From an uncultured Bacilli bacterium (lineage in GTDB: Bacteria; Bacillota_I; Bacilli_A; RF39; UBA660), in assembly GCA_947632415.1 (NCBI GenBank), contig CANRPB010000012.1, positions 1-20,386 of the forward strand: 20,386 nt of DNA. Reading direction: 5' to 3'. The notes under the pieces are model-generated. The model was not told the DNA's origin. It saw nothing but the letters and a program-made list of their open reading frames with translations, and did no database searches. Position numbers and translations under genes: made by a program. The number at the start of each line of letters is the position of its first letter. Positions within the stretch are counted from its first letter, which is position 1. Positions 1 through 7,101 of the stretch are shown here, one piece after another.

Positions 1-46
1 TTGCAGTAATTTTATCTTTGCTATAATTCTACATTAATAATATATC

Positions 47-73
47 AAAAAAAGTACTTTTAATCAAGTACCT
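47..73 (-). terminator. Intrinsic terminator of the yqeG-mutL operon
   Basis: Read on the minus strand, an 8-bp stem (GTACTT pairs with AAGTAC, extended by a G-U and an A-U pair) with a 6-nt loop is followed by a run of seven T. It lies 37 nt downstream of the mutL stop codon and is the only good terminator seen after the seven-gene operon. Positions 1-46 show nothing recognisable. Confidence 0.8.
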
Positions 74-109
74 ATTTATATATTTTTTATACAAAACTAA
101 TTATAACCA

Positions 110-1882
110 TTAAAAACCACTTCTTTTAAATAATTTCTCCAACTCATATGTTGAATAAAAAACAATCGTAGGACGTCCATGAGGACAATTATACGGATTC
201 TTACACTTCCTTAAATCACTAATCAAACTTTCCATTTCCTTAATAGTAATATTAGTATTAGCCTTAATCGCCATCTTACAACTCATCATAGTAGCCGTTG
301 CCTCATTAAACTTTTTAATCGAAAACTCCTTCTGCTTATTTATTACAGCCTCAATCATTCTTCTCAAAATCTCTTCCTCATAACCCCTTGGTATCCATGA
401 CGGATGCGCCTTTATAATAACCGAATTAATACCAAACTCCTCAATATCAACATTATTCTCTCGCAAAATATCAAAATTCTCCCGCAAAATAATATAATCA
501 TTATTAGACAACTCAATAGTAATTGGAAACAATAAACTAATTACATCATGAGTAGGATTCCCCATTTTCTCCAAAAAAGACTCATAATTTATCCTCTCCT
601 TAGCCGCATGCTCATCTATCAAATACATCCCCAATTCATTTTGACAAATAATATACGTTCCATGAACAAGACCAACTGGATATAACTCCGGTAAAGGCTC
701 CTTAACAAAATCAGAACTAGCATCATACACTTCCTCTTCATTTACAAAAAAAGAATTAACAACCATCGGCTCATCCTCTAGCCATTCTGGACTATCACTT
801 TTACTTTCAAATAAAACATCCCTATTCAAATCTAAAGACACCTGTTCCCGATTTAAAGGCACTTGTTCCCTATCTACACTACTTACCTTAGGAATTAAAT
901 TACGTCCACTAATTTTATCCTTAATCATATTAGTTATTAAATCACACAATTCATCCATTTTAGAAAACTTAATATCCATTTTAGTAGGATGAATATTCAC
1001 ATCAACAAGAGTTGGATCAACCTCAATATTAAGCACAACAACAGGATATCTATTATCCGGTTTATAAGAATGATAACTATCATTAATAACACGATTAATA
1101 TCAATATTTCTAACAATTCTCCCATTAACCAAAGTAACCATCGCATTACGATTAGACTTATGAACCTCAGGTAAACTAATATACCCATTAATAACATAAT
1201 CCCTGTTCTCAGCACTAACATTTAACATCTTTTTAGCAACACCTACACCATATATATCCTTAATCGTCTTTAAAAGATTATTGCTTCCATCAGTATTTAA
1301 AATAATATTCTTATTATTAGTTAAAACAAATCTAATATCAGGTCTTGACAACGCTAATTTATTAATATAATCAGTTATATTAGCAAGTTCAGTATATAAA
1401 CTCTTCAAGTGCTTCAAACGAGCAGGCGTATTATAAAACAAATCCCTTACAGAAATAACTGTTCCAGTACGAGAATCAGAAGCCTCAACACTAGTTATCT
1501 TTCCACCACTAATATTAACAGTAGTTCCAACCTCATTACTACAAGTCTTCAACGTAATATTACTAACACTCGCAATAGACGCTAAAGCCTCACCCCTAAA
1601 ACCAAGCGTTTCAATATGAAAAAGATCATCCTCATTCCTTATTTTACTAGTAGCATGCCTCTGAAACGCCAAAATAGCATCATCATGATCCATACCAATC
1701 CCATTATCAGTCACCTTAATCTCTTTAGTACCAGCTTCAATAAGATCCACTTTAATTTCACTCGCATTAGCATCAATACTATTTTCAACTAACTCCTTTA
1801 CAACACTAGCGCACTTTTCAACAACCTCACCAGCCGCAATCTTATTAGCCAAAAGCTCATCCATCACCCTTATTCTCGACAT
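110..1882 (-). CDS. mutL: DNA mismatch repair protein MutL
   Basis: MutL couples mismatch recognition by MutS to strand incision and repair. The N-terminal GHKL ATPase carries the catalytic Glu30 in a KELVEN motif, DNGIGM at 59-64, RHATSKI at 75-81 and GFRGEAL at 94-100. A linker at about 330-400 leads to the C-terminal dimerisation domain. That domain has the metal-dependent nicking motif DEHAAKE at 423-429 with Glu434 (family pattern DQHA-x2-E-x4-E, here Gln to Glu), SCK at 534-536 and CPHGRP at 566-571. It should therefore be an endonuclease-type MutL, as in Bacillus, not the E. coli type. At 590 residues it is slightly shorter than usual. It is the last gene of the operon and starts 1 nt after the stop of the 160-residue gene. 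No mutS is present in the window. Identity is certain; nicking activity is inferred from motifs. Confidence 0.97.
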   Translation of the reverse strand: MSRIRVMDELLANKIAAGEVVEKCASVVKELVENSIDANASEIKVDLIEAGTKEIKVTDNGIGMDHDDAILAFQRHATSKIRNEDDLFHIETLGFRGEALASIASVSNITLKTCSNEVGTTVNISGGKITSVEASDSRTGTVISVRDLFYNTPARLKHLKSLYTELANITDYINKLALSRPDIRFVLTNNKNIILNTDGSNNLLKTIKDIYGVGVAKKMLNVSAENRDYVINGYISLPEVHKSNRNAMVTLVNGRIVRNIDINRVINDSYHSYKPDNRYPVVVLNIEVDPTLVDVNIHPTKMDIKFSKMDELCDLITNMIKDKISGRNLIPKVSSVDREQVPLNREQVSLDLNRDVLFESKSDSPEWLEDEPMVVNSFFVNEEEVYDASSDFVKEPLPELYPVGLVHGTYIICQNELGMYLIDEHAAKERINYESFLEKMGNPTHDVISLLFPITIELSNNDYIILRENFDILRENNVDIEEFGINSVIIKAHPSWIPRGYEEEILRRMIEAVINKQKEFSIKKFNEATATMMSCKMAIKANTNITIKEMESLISDLRKCKNPYNCPHGRPTIVFYSTYELEKLFKRSGF

Positions 1883-1883
1883 A

Positions 1884-2366
1884 CTATCCCCACTTCCTAA
1901 ACAAACCCCTTATTACTAAATTATATATTACCTTAATAACACCCGATATAAAAAATATATATGATATACCAACCAAAATACCAATAACACTACTAGTTAA
2001 CACATATCCTACTATACCCGATACAATAACACCAAGTAAACCAAAAATATTACGAGAAAAACCCAAACACAATTCAATTATATAAAGAACCAACATAAAA
2101 CAAGAAAAAACAACCACCAAATTCACTAAATTAAGATAATATGAAATTAGACATAGACTCGAAAAAATTAAATAGTAATAATAATAAAAACTAATAATCT
2201 TTTCAAAAACTATGCCAACATTTCTCTCACACCTTGTTTCATGATCTTCACGAATTTTTAAACTCCTACCACATTTAGGACACTTTATAACCTCCATGTC
2301 AGTCATACTATTAATAAAATGCGTAAACTCATAATCACAAACTGTGCAATAACACTTCTTTTTCAT
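1884..2366 (-). CDS. Zinc-ribbon multi-pass membrane protein, function unknown
   Basis: I do not recognise this 160-residue protein as a named family. The N-terminus has a probable zinc ribbon (Cys7-x2-Cys10 and Cys29-x2-Cys32, with an extra Cys5), followed by a short charged segment. From about residue 57 it is almost entirely hydrophobic, with probable helices at about 57-78, 80-101, 107-122 and 123-143, and a basic end (FRKWG). The first helix begins with a run of five Tyr. A cytoplasmic metal-binding head on a small membrane anchor is the likely topology. Its ATG overlaps the aspS TGA by 4 nt (ATGA) and its stop lies 1 nt before mutL, so it is almost certainly translated with both. Zinc-ribbon proteins of this shape are common in Firmicutes and often unannotated; no function is proposed. 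Confidence 0.85.
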   Translation of the reverse strand: MKKKCYCTVCDYEFTHFINSMTDMEVIKCPKCGRSLKIREDHETRCERNVGIVFEKIISFYYYYYLIFSSLCLISYYLNLVNLVVVFSCFMLVLYIIELCLGFSRNIFGLLGVIVSGIVGYVLTSSVIGILVGISYIFFISGVIKVIYNLVIRGLFRKWG

Positions 2367-3676
2367 GGATTAATCCTATTTGGTCCTCTAAATAAAAACT
2401 CAGTTTCCTTTATACTTGGTATATTTAATAATAACATTGTGAGTCTATCAATTCCAATCGCAAAACCTCCATGAGGTGGACAACCATATTTAAAAAACTC
2501 TAAATAAAACTTAACATCTTCACCTAAGCCCTTTTCCTTAGCATTCTTAACAATCTCTTCATACCTATGCTCTCTTTGCGCACCAGTCGTTATTTCCACT
2601 CCTCGCCAAATCAAATCATAACCCTGTAAAATACCATGCTCATCGCGCATATGATAAAAAGCCCTTTTTTGAGCAGGATATTCAGTTACAAAAACAAACT
2701 CATGACCTAATTTTTCCTTAGCATACTTTCCAAGTAATTTTTCAGCCTCAGTTGTGAGATCATTTTTCTCATCCTGTGGTACCTTATAGTTATACTCTTC
2801 CTCTAAATGCATATATACTTCACTCAATGTCATAACAGGAAATGGCAATGTAGGAACAATGATATCAATACCAAAAACACTTTTAATTTCATCCTGCATT
2901 TCCTCTTTTAATTTCGTTAAAGCATACGTAAGTAATTCAGCCTCTAAACTCATAACCTGCTTAAAATCATCAATGTAACTTAATTCAACATCAAATGATG
3001 TAAACTCCGTCGCATGACGATTAGTATTAGAATTCTCAGCACGAAAAGCCGGTGCTACTTCAAATATTCTTTCCAAACCACTAGACATAGCCATTTGCTT
3101 ATAAAACTGAGGCGATTGAGCAAGATAAGCCTTCCTATCAAAATACTTTACCTCAAAAACCTCACTTCCCGACTCAGAAGCAGTACCAATCAATTTTGGA
3201 GTATGAATTTCCATAAAATTATTATTATATAAAAACTCCCTCATATACTTAACCAAACAACTTTGAACTTTAAATATACAAGCATTTTTCTCATTTCTCA
3301 AATCTATAAAACGATAGTCAAGCCTTGTATCCAAATTAACAGTATTCAAATCCTTATAATTAAATGGTAACTCTTCACTAGTACTTGTAACAACAATCTC
3401 ACTTGGTATTATCTCCATACCACTTAATTTTACCTTAGGACTATCCAATAATTTACCACTAACTTTAACAGTAGAATCCACCATTAAATTATTTACAATT
3501 TCAACAAGTTCCCTATTAGCTTCATCCTCCTTTTCAATCGTTATTTGTACTCGTCCTGTAATATCACGAATAATAACAAATTGAACATATTGGAGATTTC
3601 TTATACCATCAACAAAACCCTCAATCACTACATTTTCATTTAACTTATTTTTTAAATCCCTTATATACGTTCTCAA
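2363..3676 (-). CDS. aspS: Aspartyl-tRNA synthetase, archaeal/eukaryotic type
   Basis: This class IIb synthetase charges tRNA with aspartate. An N-terminal OB-fold anticodon-binding domain (about 15-100) precedes the catalytic core: motif 1 near 155-163, motif 2 at 207-232 including FRAENS and RHATEF, and motif 3 GIDRLTMLLL at 408-417. At 437 residues it lacks the GAD insertion of bacterial AspRS (about 590 residues), so it belongs to the archaeal-like group. In bacteria this group is often non-discriminating and also charges tRNA-Asn, which is then amidated by GatCAB. Whether this one does cannot be read directly. The start is TTG at 3676, directly after the hisS TAA. A strong GGAGGAGGA ribosome site (3684-3692), 7 nt upstream inside the end of hisS, supports it. 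The stop TGA overlaps the next gene. Confidence 0.95.
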   Translation of the reverse strand: MRTYIRDLKNKLNENVVIEGFVDGIRNLQYVQFVIIRDITGRVQITIEKEDEANRELVEIVNNLMVDSTVKVSGKLLDSPKVKLSGMEIIPSEIVVTSTSEELPFNYKDLNTVNLDTRLDYRFIDLRNEKNACIFKVQSCLVKYMREFLYNNNFMEIHTPKLIGTASESGSEVFEVKYFDRKAYLAQSPQFYKQMAMSSGLERIFEVAPAFRAENSNTNRHATEFTSFDVELSYIDDFKQVMSLEAELLTYALTKLKEEMQDEIKSVFGIDIIVPTLPFPVMTLSEVYMHLEEEYNYKVPQDEKNDLTTEAEKLLGKYAKEKLGHEFVFVTEYPAQKRAFYHMRDEHGILQGYDLIWRGVEITTGAQREHRYEEIVKNAKEKGLGEDVKFYLEFFKYGCPPHGGFAIGIDRLTMLLLNIPSIKETEFLFRGPNRINP

Positions 3677-4954
3677 TTAGTCATCCTCCTCCAGTTTTTC
3701 ATCAAAAAAGTCAATTATATCATCCATACTTATCTTATACTCTTCCTTAGTTTGGTTATTTTTAACAGTTATACTTTTACTTGTAAACTCATCTTCCCCT
3801 ACAATAATAATATATTTAGCATTTAATCTATCAGCCTGCTTAAAATTATTTTTTAAACTTCTACCAATTAGATCAATATCACTAGAAAAACCATTCATTC
3901 TCAATCTATTTAATAAACTAACACACATAGGCTTAGCCCTATCATCCATAGGAATAATATATGTATCCACACAAGTATCAGTTACCGGAAGTAAATTCTC
4001 ATACTCCAAAGCCGTTAACAATCTCTCCAATCCAGTAGCAAAACCTACACCACAAACATTTGGACCTCCAAGATTAGAAACCAACAAATCATATCTTCCT
4101 CCACCACATAAAACATTTTGACTACCAAAACCTTTTACTTGGGCCTCAACCTCAAAAACAGTATGTGTATAATAATCAAGTCCCCTAACAAGATTATCAT
4201 TAACTGTATACGGTATCTCCATAGCGTCAAGATACTCTTTGACTTTATTAAAATGATTAATACTAGTTTCATTCAAATAATCACTAATTTTAGGAGCATT
4301 TTTCATAATATCTAATTCACTATCAACTTTACAATCCAAAATTCTTAAAGGATTTTTTTGATATCTACTTTTACAATCCTCACATAAATCATCTAGATGT
4401 GGCCTAAAATACTCTAATAAAGCCTCACGATATCTCATTCTTGACTCGATATCTCCCAAAGTATTTATATTTACCTTTATTCCCTTTAAACCCAATAACT
4501 TATACAAATTAACAGGTATACTTATCACTTCAGCATCAATCATAGGATCAATCGCCCCAAATGCCTCAACACCAAACTGATAAAACTCACGATATCTACC
4601 AAACTGTGGCCTTTCATATCGATACATTGGCCCGTAATACCACCCCTTTATTGGTTGAGATGGCTCACCATACATCTTATTTTCAATAAAACTTCTAACA
4701 ACCCCTGCCGTTCCTTCTGGCCTTAGAGTCATAGACCTATCTCCTCTATCCTTAAAATCATATGTTTCCTTAGAAACAATATCAGTGGTCTCCCCAACAC
4801 CTCTATGAAAAAGTTCACTATTTTCAAACAATGGCGTTCTAAAATATTGATAATTATATTTTTCCATTAAAGCCTGCATCAAATCTCTAATATAGAGAAA
4901 GTTCCTCCCCTTAGTTCCAAAAACATCATATGTTCCCTTTGGTTTCTGTATCAT
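3677..4954 (-). CDS. hisS: Histidyl-tRNA synthetase
   Basis: This class IIa synthetase makes His-tRNA. Recognisable elements are the TLRPEGT segment (76-82), motif 2 around 105-133 with the ERPQFGRYREF stretch, the histidine-binding LVRGLDYY at 255-262 (catalytic Arg257), GGGRYD at 284-289 and motif 3 GFATGLERLL at 304-313. A C-terminal anticodon-binding domain covers about 330-415. The Cys-x2-Cys at 191-194 and LDCK at 206-209 belong to the usual insertion domain. At 425 residues it has the normal length. The ATG follows the upstream stop by 1 nt and has a GAGAGGAAG ribosome site. Unlike Bacillus hisS-aspS, there is no room for a T-box leader: the gene sits mid-operon. It is followed without a gap by aspS. 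Confidence 0.97.
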   Translation of the reverse strand: MIQKPKGTYDVFGTKGRNFLYIRDLMQALMEKYNYQYFRTPLFENSELFHRGVGETTDIVSKETYDFKDRGDRSMTLRPEGTAGVVRSFIENKMYGEPSQPIKGWYYGPMYRYERPQFGRYREFYQFGVEAFGAIDPMIDAEVISIPVNLYKLLGLKGIKVNINTLGDIESRMRYREALLEYFRPHLDDLCEDCKSRYQKNPLRILDCKVDSELDIMKNAPKISDYLNETSINHFNKVKEYLDAMEIPYTVNDNLVRGLDYYTHTVFEVEAQVKGFGSQNVLCGGGRYDLLVSNLGGPNVCGVGFATGLERLLTALEYENLLPVTDTCVDTYIIPMDDRAKPMCVSLLNRLRMNGFSSDIDLIGRSLKNNFKQADRLNAKYIIIVGEDEFTSKSITVKNNQTKEEYKISMDDIIDFFDEKLEEDD

Positions 4955-4955
4955 A

Positions 4956-5477
4956 CTACTTCCTCTCCAATCTTTTTACCAATTTTTTTTCAGGTATTGG
5001 CTCCATTAATACCTCATTATATTCAACATTATCTATTTTTTCCTGTACCTTTTTTAAACTCTCATTTATTTCCGCTGTCAACTTATCAATTATAAAACAC
5101 TCCTCTATATACTTTTTTCTTATATCAAAACTCTTTTCAAAATCATACTCATCAATATCATGATACTGTTTTTTTAAGGCTCTCTTTCTTATCACTCTAT
5201 GAACATTATACACAGTAAAATAACTAGCCGACAATAAACCACTAATCAAAATCGACGAAACAAAAAAATCCGGCTTCATTCCCAAAATTGTCTCAAACAA
5301 AACAAAAATTAAAAAACCATCCAACAAACCATTTTGTTTAGTTAATCTATTATACTCAGTTGCCTTCAACTCTTTTATATTAATAGACTCAATTGTCTTC
5401 CATATACTTTCCCTTTTACACTCCAAACTTATTTTCTCATTTTCTAACTTCTTTTGTGCCTTTATCAAATTATCCAT
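4956..5477 (-). CDS. Small coiled-coil membrane protein, function unknown
   Basis: This is an unrecognised protein of 173 residues. The first 45 residues are charged and helical (likely coiled coil). Two hydrophobic segments at about 50-67 and 71-91 form a probable hairpin through the membrane, and a long charged C-terminal half (about 95-173) again looks coiled-coil, ending in a basic tail. Both long arms would face the cytoplasm. An in-frame GTG at 5489 would extend it by four residues, but that codon overlaps the AGGAG ribosome site (5489-5493), so ATG at 5477 is the better start (spacing 11 nt). The yqeH stop TAG lies inside the same ribosome site, and the stop is 1 nt before hisS, so it is tightly embedded in the operon. 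Confidence 0.8.
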   Translation of the reverse strand: MDNLIKAQKKLENEKISLECKRESIWKTIESINIKELKATEYNRLTKQNGLLDGFLIFVLFETILGMKPDFFVSSILISGLLSASYFTVYNVHRVIRKRALKKQYHDIDEYDFEKSFDIRKKYIEECFIIDKLTAEINESLKKVQEKIDNVEYNEVLMEPIPEKKLVKRLERK

Positions 5478-5488
5478 TATAATTATCA

Positions 5489-5493
5489 CTCCT
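5489..5493 (-). promoter_or_regulatory. Ribosome binding site that decides the start of the 173-residue gene
   Basis: AGGAG on the minus strand overlaps both the yqeH stop (TAG) and an in-frame GTG codon. A start codon cannot lie within its own Shine-Dalgarno, so the ATG at 5477 is preferred. Confidence 0.7.
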
Positions 5494-6469
5494 ATATCAA
5501 ATATTCCCTTGTATAAACCAAAACATTTTGCAAAGTATAAACAACTATTTTTCCTTTTCCTATTACTTTTATAAAACCAAGACCATTTATCACAATATCA
5601 CAATTATCAACATCTAAATCATGTCTTTCAAGCGAAGTCTCAAAATCCTTATAATACCTTTTAATATCCAAAGCATTAGAAAAAAACATAACAATATTAA
5701 CATTACTTACATCAAGCTTTAATATTTTATCAACCATTATATACTGCTTACCCTTAACTTGATAACTTTTAGGCTTTATCTGAACCTTAGGAATAACCCT
5801 CTTAATTCCCAAACCATCCAATTTATCATACATACTACCACTTGACAAAACACCAGGTGTATCAATTAACGTCAAATCATCACTTAACTTAATCTCTAAT
5901 TTATCCAAAGTTGTACTAGGAATTATACTAACAGTTACCAAATCACTATTAATACCAAAATCATAAATTAACTTATTAATCATTGTACTTTTACCAGCAT
6001 TAGTAAAACCAACCACATAAACATTATTAGACCTTTTATACTTATTAATTAACTCATACAACAAATCAAAATTATAATTCTTCTTACTACTTATTATAAC
6101 ACTATCCTTAATATTCAAATGAAATCTATCAAAAAAACCAATTAACTTCTCATCCTTAATATCCCTTGGTAACAAATCCCTCTTCGTGAGTACAAGCAAA
6201 ATATCATTCGTCAAATATTTATTAACAAAACTTAGATTATTATCTATATTAAAAACATCAACAACCAATAACACCAAATCATTAGTCCGACCAACATCCT
6301 TTAAAATATCAACAAACTCTTGATTATCCTTATTAACCCTTTTATATTCACCATAATTTTTTATTCTAAAACATCTTTCACAATACTTACTATTCAAATC
6401 AACAACATATCCTAAATTCAATTTATTACTATTTTGTAATAAAACACCACATCCCCTACACTTACTCAT
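5492..6469 (-). CDS. yqeH: Ribosome biogenesis GTPase YqeH (circularly permuted)
   Basis: YqeH is a circularly permuted GTPase needed for 30S subunit assembly in Bacillus. An N-terminal zinc finger is formed by Cys4-x2-Cys7 and Cys30-x2-Cys33. The G motifs then appear in permuted order: G4 TKRD (95-98), G5-like SSKK (127-130), G1 GFTNAGKS (154-161), G2 threonine in the STT segment near 185-187, and G3 DTPG (203-206). A C-terminal domain of about 110 residues follows. At 325 residues it is shorter than the Bacillus protein (about 366). It overlaps the end of yqeG by 8 nt; this gene pair is widely conserved in Firmicutes. The next gene uses a ribosome site that includes its stop codon. Confidence 0.95.
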   Translation of the reverse strand: MSKCRGCGVLLQNSNKLNLGYVVDLNSKYCERCFRIKNYGEYKRVNKDNQEFVDILKDVGRTNDLVLLVVDVFNIDNNLSFVNKYLTNDILLVLTKRDLLPRDIKDEKLIGFFDRFHLNIKDSVIISSKKNYNFDLLYELINKYKRSNNVYVVGFTNAGKSTMINKLIYDFGINSDLVTVSIIPSTTLDKLEIKLSDDLTLIDTPGVLSSGSMYDKLDGLGIKRVIPKVQIKPKSYQVKGKQYIMVDKILKLDVSNVNIVMFFSNALDIKRYYKDFETSLERHDLDVDNCDIVINGLGFIKVIGKGKIVVYTLQNVLVYTREYLI

Positions 6470-6983
6470 AATATTTACCCTTCATAAACAATTCATGCCT
6501 ACTAAGCTTTCTTATAACAATTTTCTCCAAAAAACGAGATATTCTAGCACCAATCAATTCCTTTTTACTTATTTGATTCACAAGTATAGTTGTTATCCCA
6601 ACCTTATTACCACCTAAAATATCCGTTATAATATTATCACCTACAATAGCAACCTCACTAACAGCATACTTATATTCCTTTAATATTAAATCATACTTCT
6701 TTCTCATAGGCTTCCTACATCTAAAAGCACAATCAACCTCTAACTCATCCTTAAATGGCTTTAATCTTGACTTCCCATTATTCGAAAAAATAATTATTTT
6801 AAATCCCTTATCCTTTAAATCACAAAAAAGATTTTTTGTCTTTCTATTGGGTTTTTTCATCGATAAAGGCGCTACTGTATTATCCAAATCAAATAAAATA
6901 CACTTAATACCCCTTTCTTTTAACTTATCATAATCAATTGAATAAATACTTTTTTTATATATATCAGGAACATACTTCTCCAT
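6462..6983 (-). CDS. yqeG: YqeG family HAD-type phosphatase
   Basis: This HAD superfamily hydrolase has the YqeG (subfamily IIIA) arrangement. The nucleophile motif FDLDNT gives Asp32 and Asp34, motif II is SNN (67-69), the motif III lysine is Lys91 in RKP, and motif IV is GDN with Asp121 (115-121). All catalytic residues are present. The physiological substrate is not established for the family; its constant pairing with the ribosome GTPase gene yqeH suggests a link to ribosome assembly. At 173 residues the length is normal. It is the first gene of the seven-gene operon, with a GGGGTG ribosome site and a probable extended -10 promoter 27 nt upstream of the start. Its end overlaps yqeH by 8 nt. 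Confidence 0.93.
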   Translation of the reverse strand: MEKYVPDIYKKSIYSIDYDKLKERGIKCILFDLDNTVAPLSMKKPNRKTKNLFCDLKDKGFKIIIFSNNGKSRLKPFKDELEVDCAFRCRKPMRKKYDLILKEYKYAVSEVAIVGDNIITDILGGNKVGITTILVNQISKKELIGARISRFLEKIVIRKLSRHELFMKGKYYE

Positions 6984-7009
6984 AATTCACCCCAATCCAA
7001 CACAAGATA

Positions 7010-7018
7010 ATTTTATCA
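7010..7018 (-). promoter_or_regulatory. Probable extended -10 promoter of the yqeG-mutL operon
   Basis: The minus strand reads TGATAAAAT, an extended -10 (TGn plus TAAAAT). The -35 region is only weakly recognisable (TTTATT, 17 nt upstream). Transcription would begin near 7003, giving a leader of about 20 nt before yqeG. It is the only promoter-like site between the preceding terminator and the operon. Confidence 0.4.
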
Positions 7019-7026
7019 TATAAAAG

Positions 7027-7055
7027 AAAAAAAATAAATTAATTAAATTTATTTT
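7027..7055 (-). terminator. AT-only hairpin, possible terminator of the transglutaminase-like gene
   Basis: On the minus strand AAAATAAATT and AATTTATTTT form a perfect 10-bp stem with a 5-nt loop, followed by four more T. It lies 47 nt after the stop at 7102. With no G-C pairs it is weak, but no better terminator is seen before yqeG. Confidence 0.45.
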
Positions 7056-7101
7056 CTTTATAAAGTTATATTTAAAAACTATATATTCATAGCTTCCAAT
7101 A

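Noticed and set aside
989..1174. Plus-strand open frame opposite mutL, and the overlapping minus frame 997-1221
   Set aside because: Both are low-complexity shadows of the mutL coding frame, without a ribosome site or any family resemblance.
3014..3232. Plus-strand open frames opposite aspS (3014-3232), hisS (4118-4315), the hisS/coiled-coil gene junction (4930-5163), the recombinase (17315-17623) and the rubredoxin fusion (19439-19738)
   Set aside because: Each lies wholly on the opposite strand of well-supported genes and has no ribosome site or plausible protein composition.
3677..5489. T-box leader for hisS-aspS, as in Bacillus
   Set aside because: hisS follows the upstream stop codon by 1 nt, so there is no leader region for a T-box.
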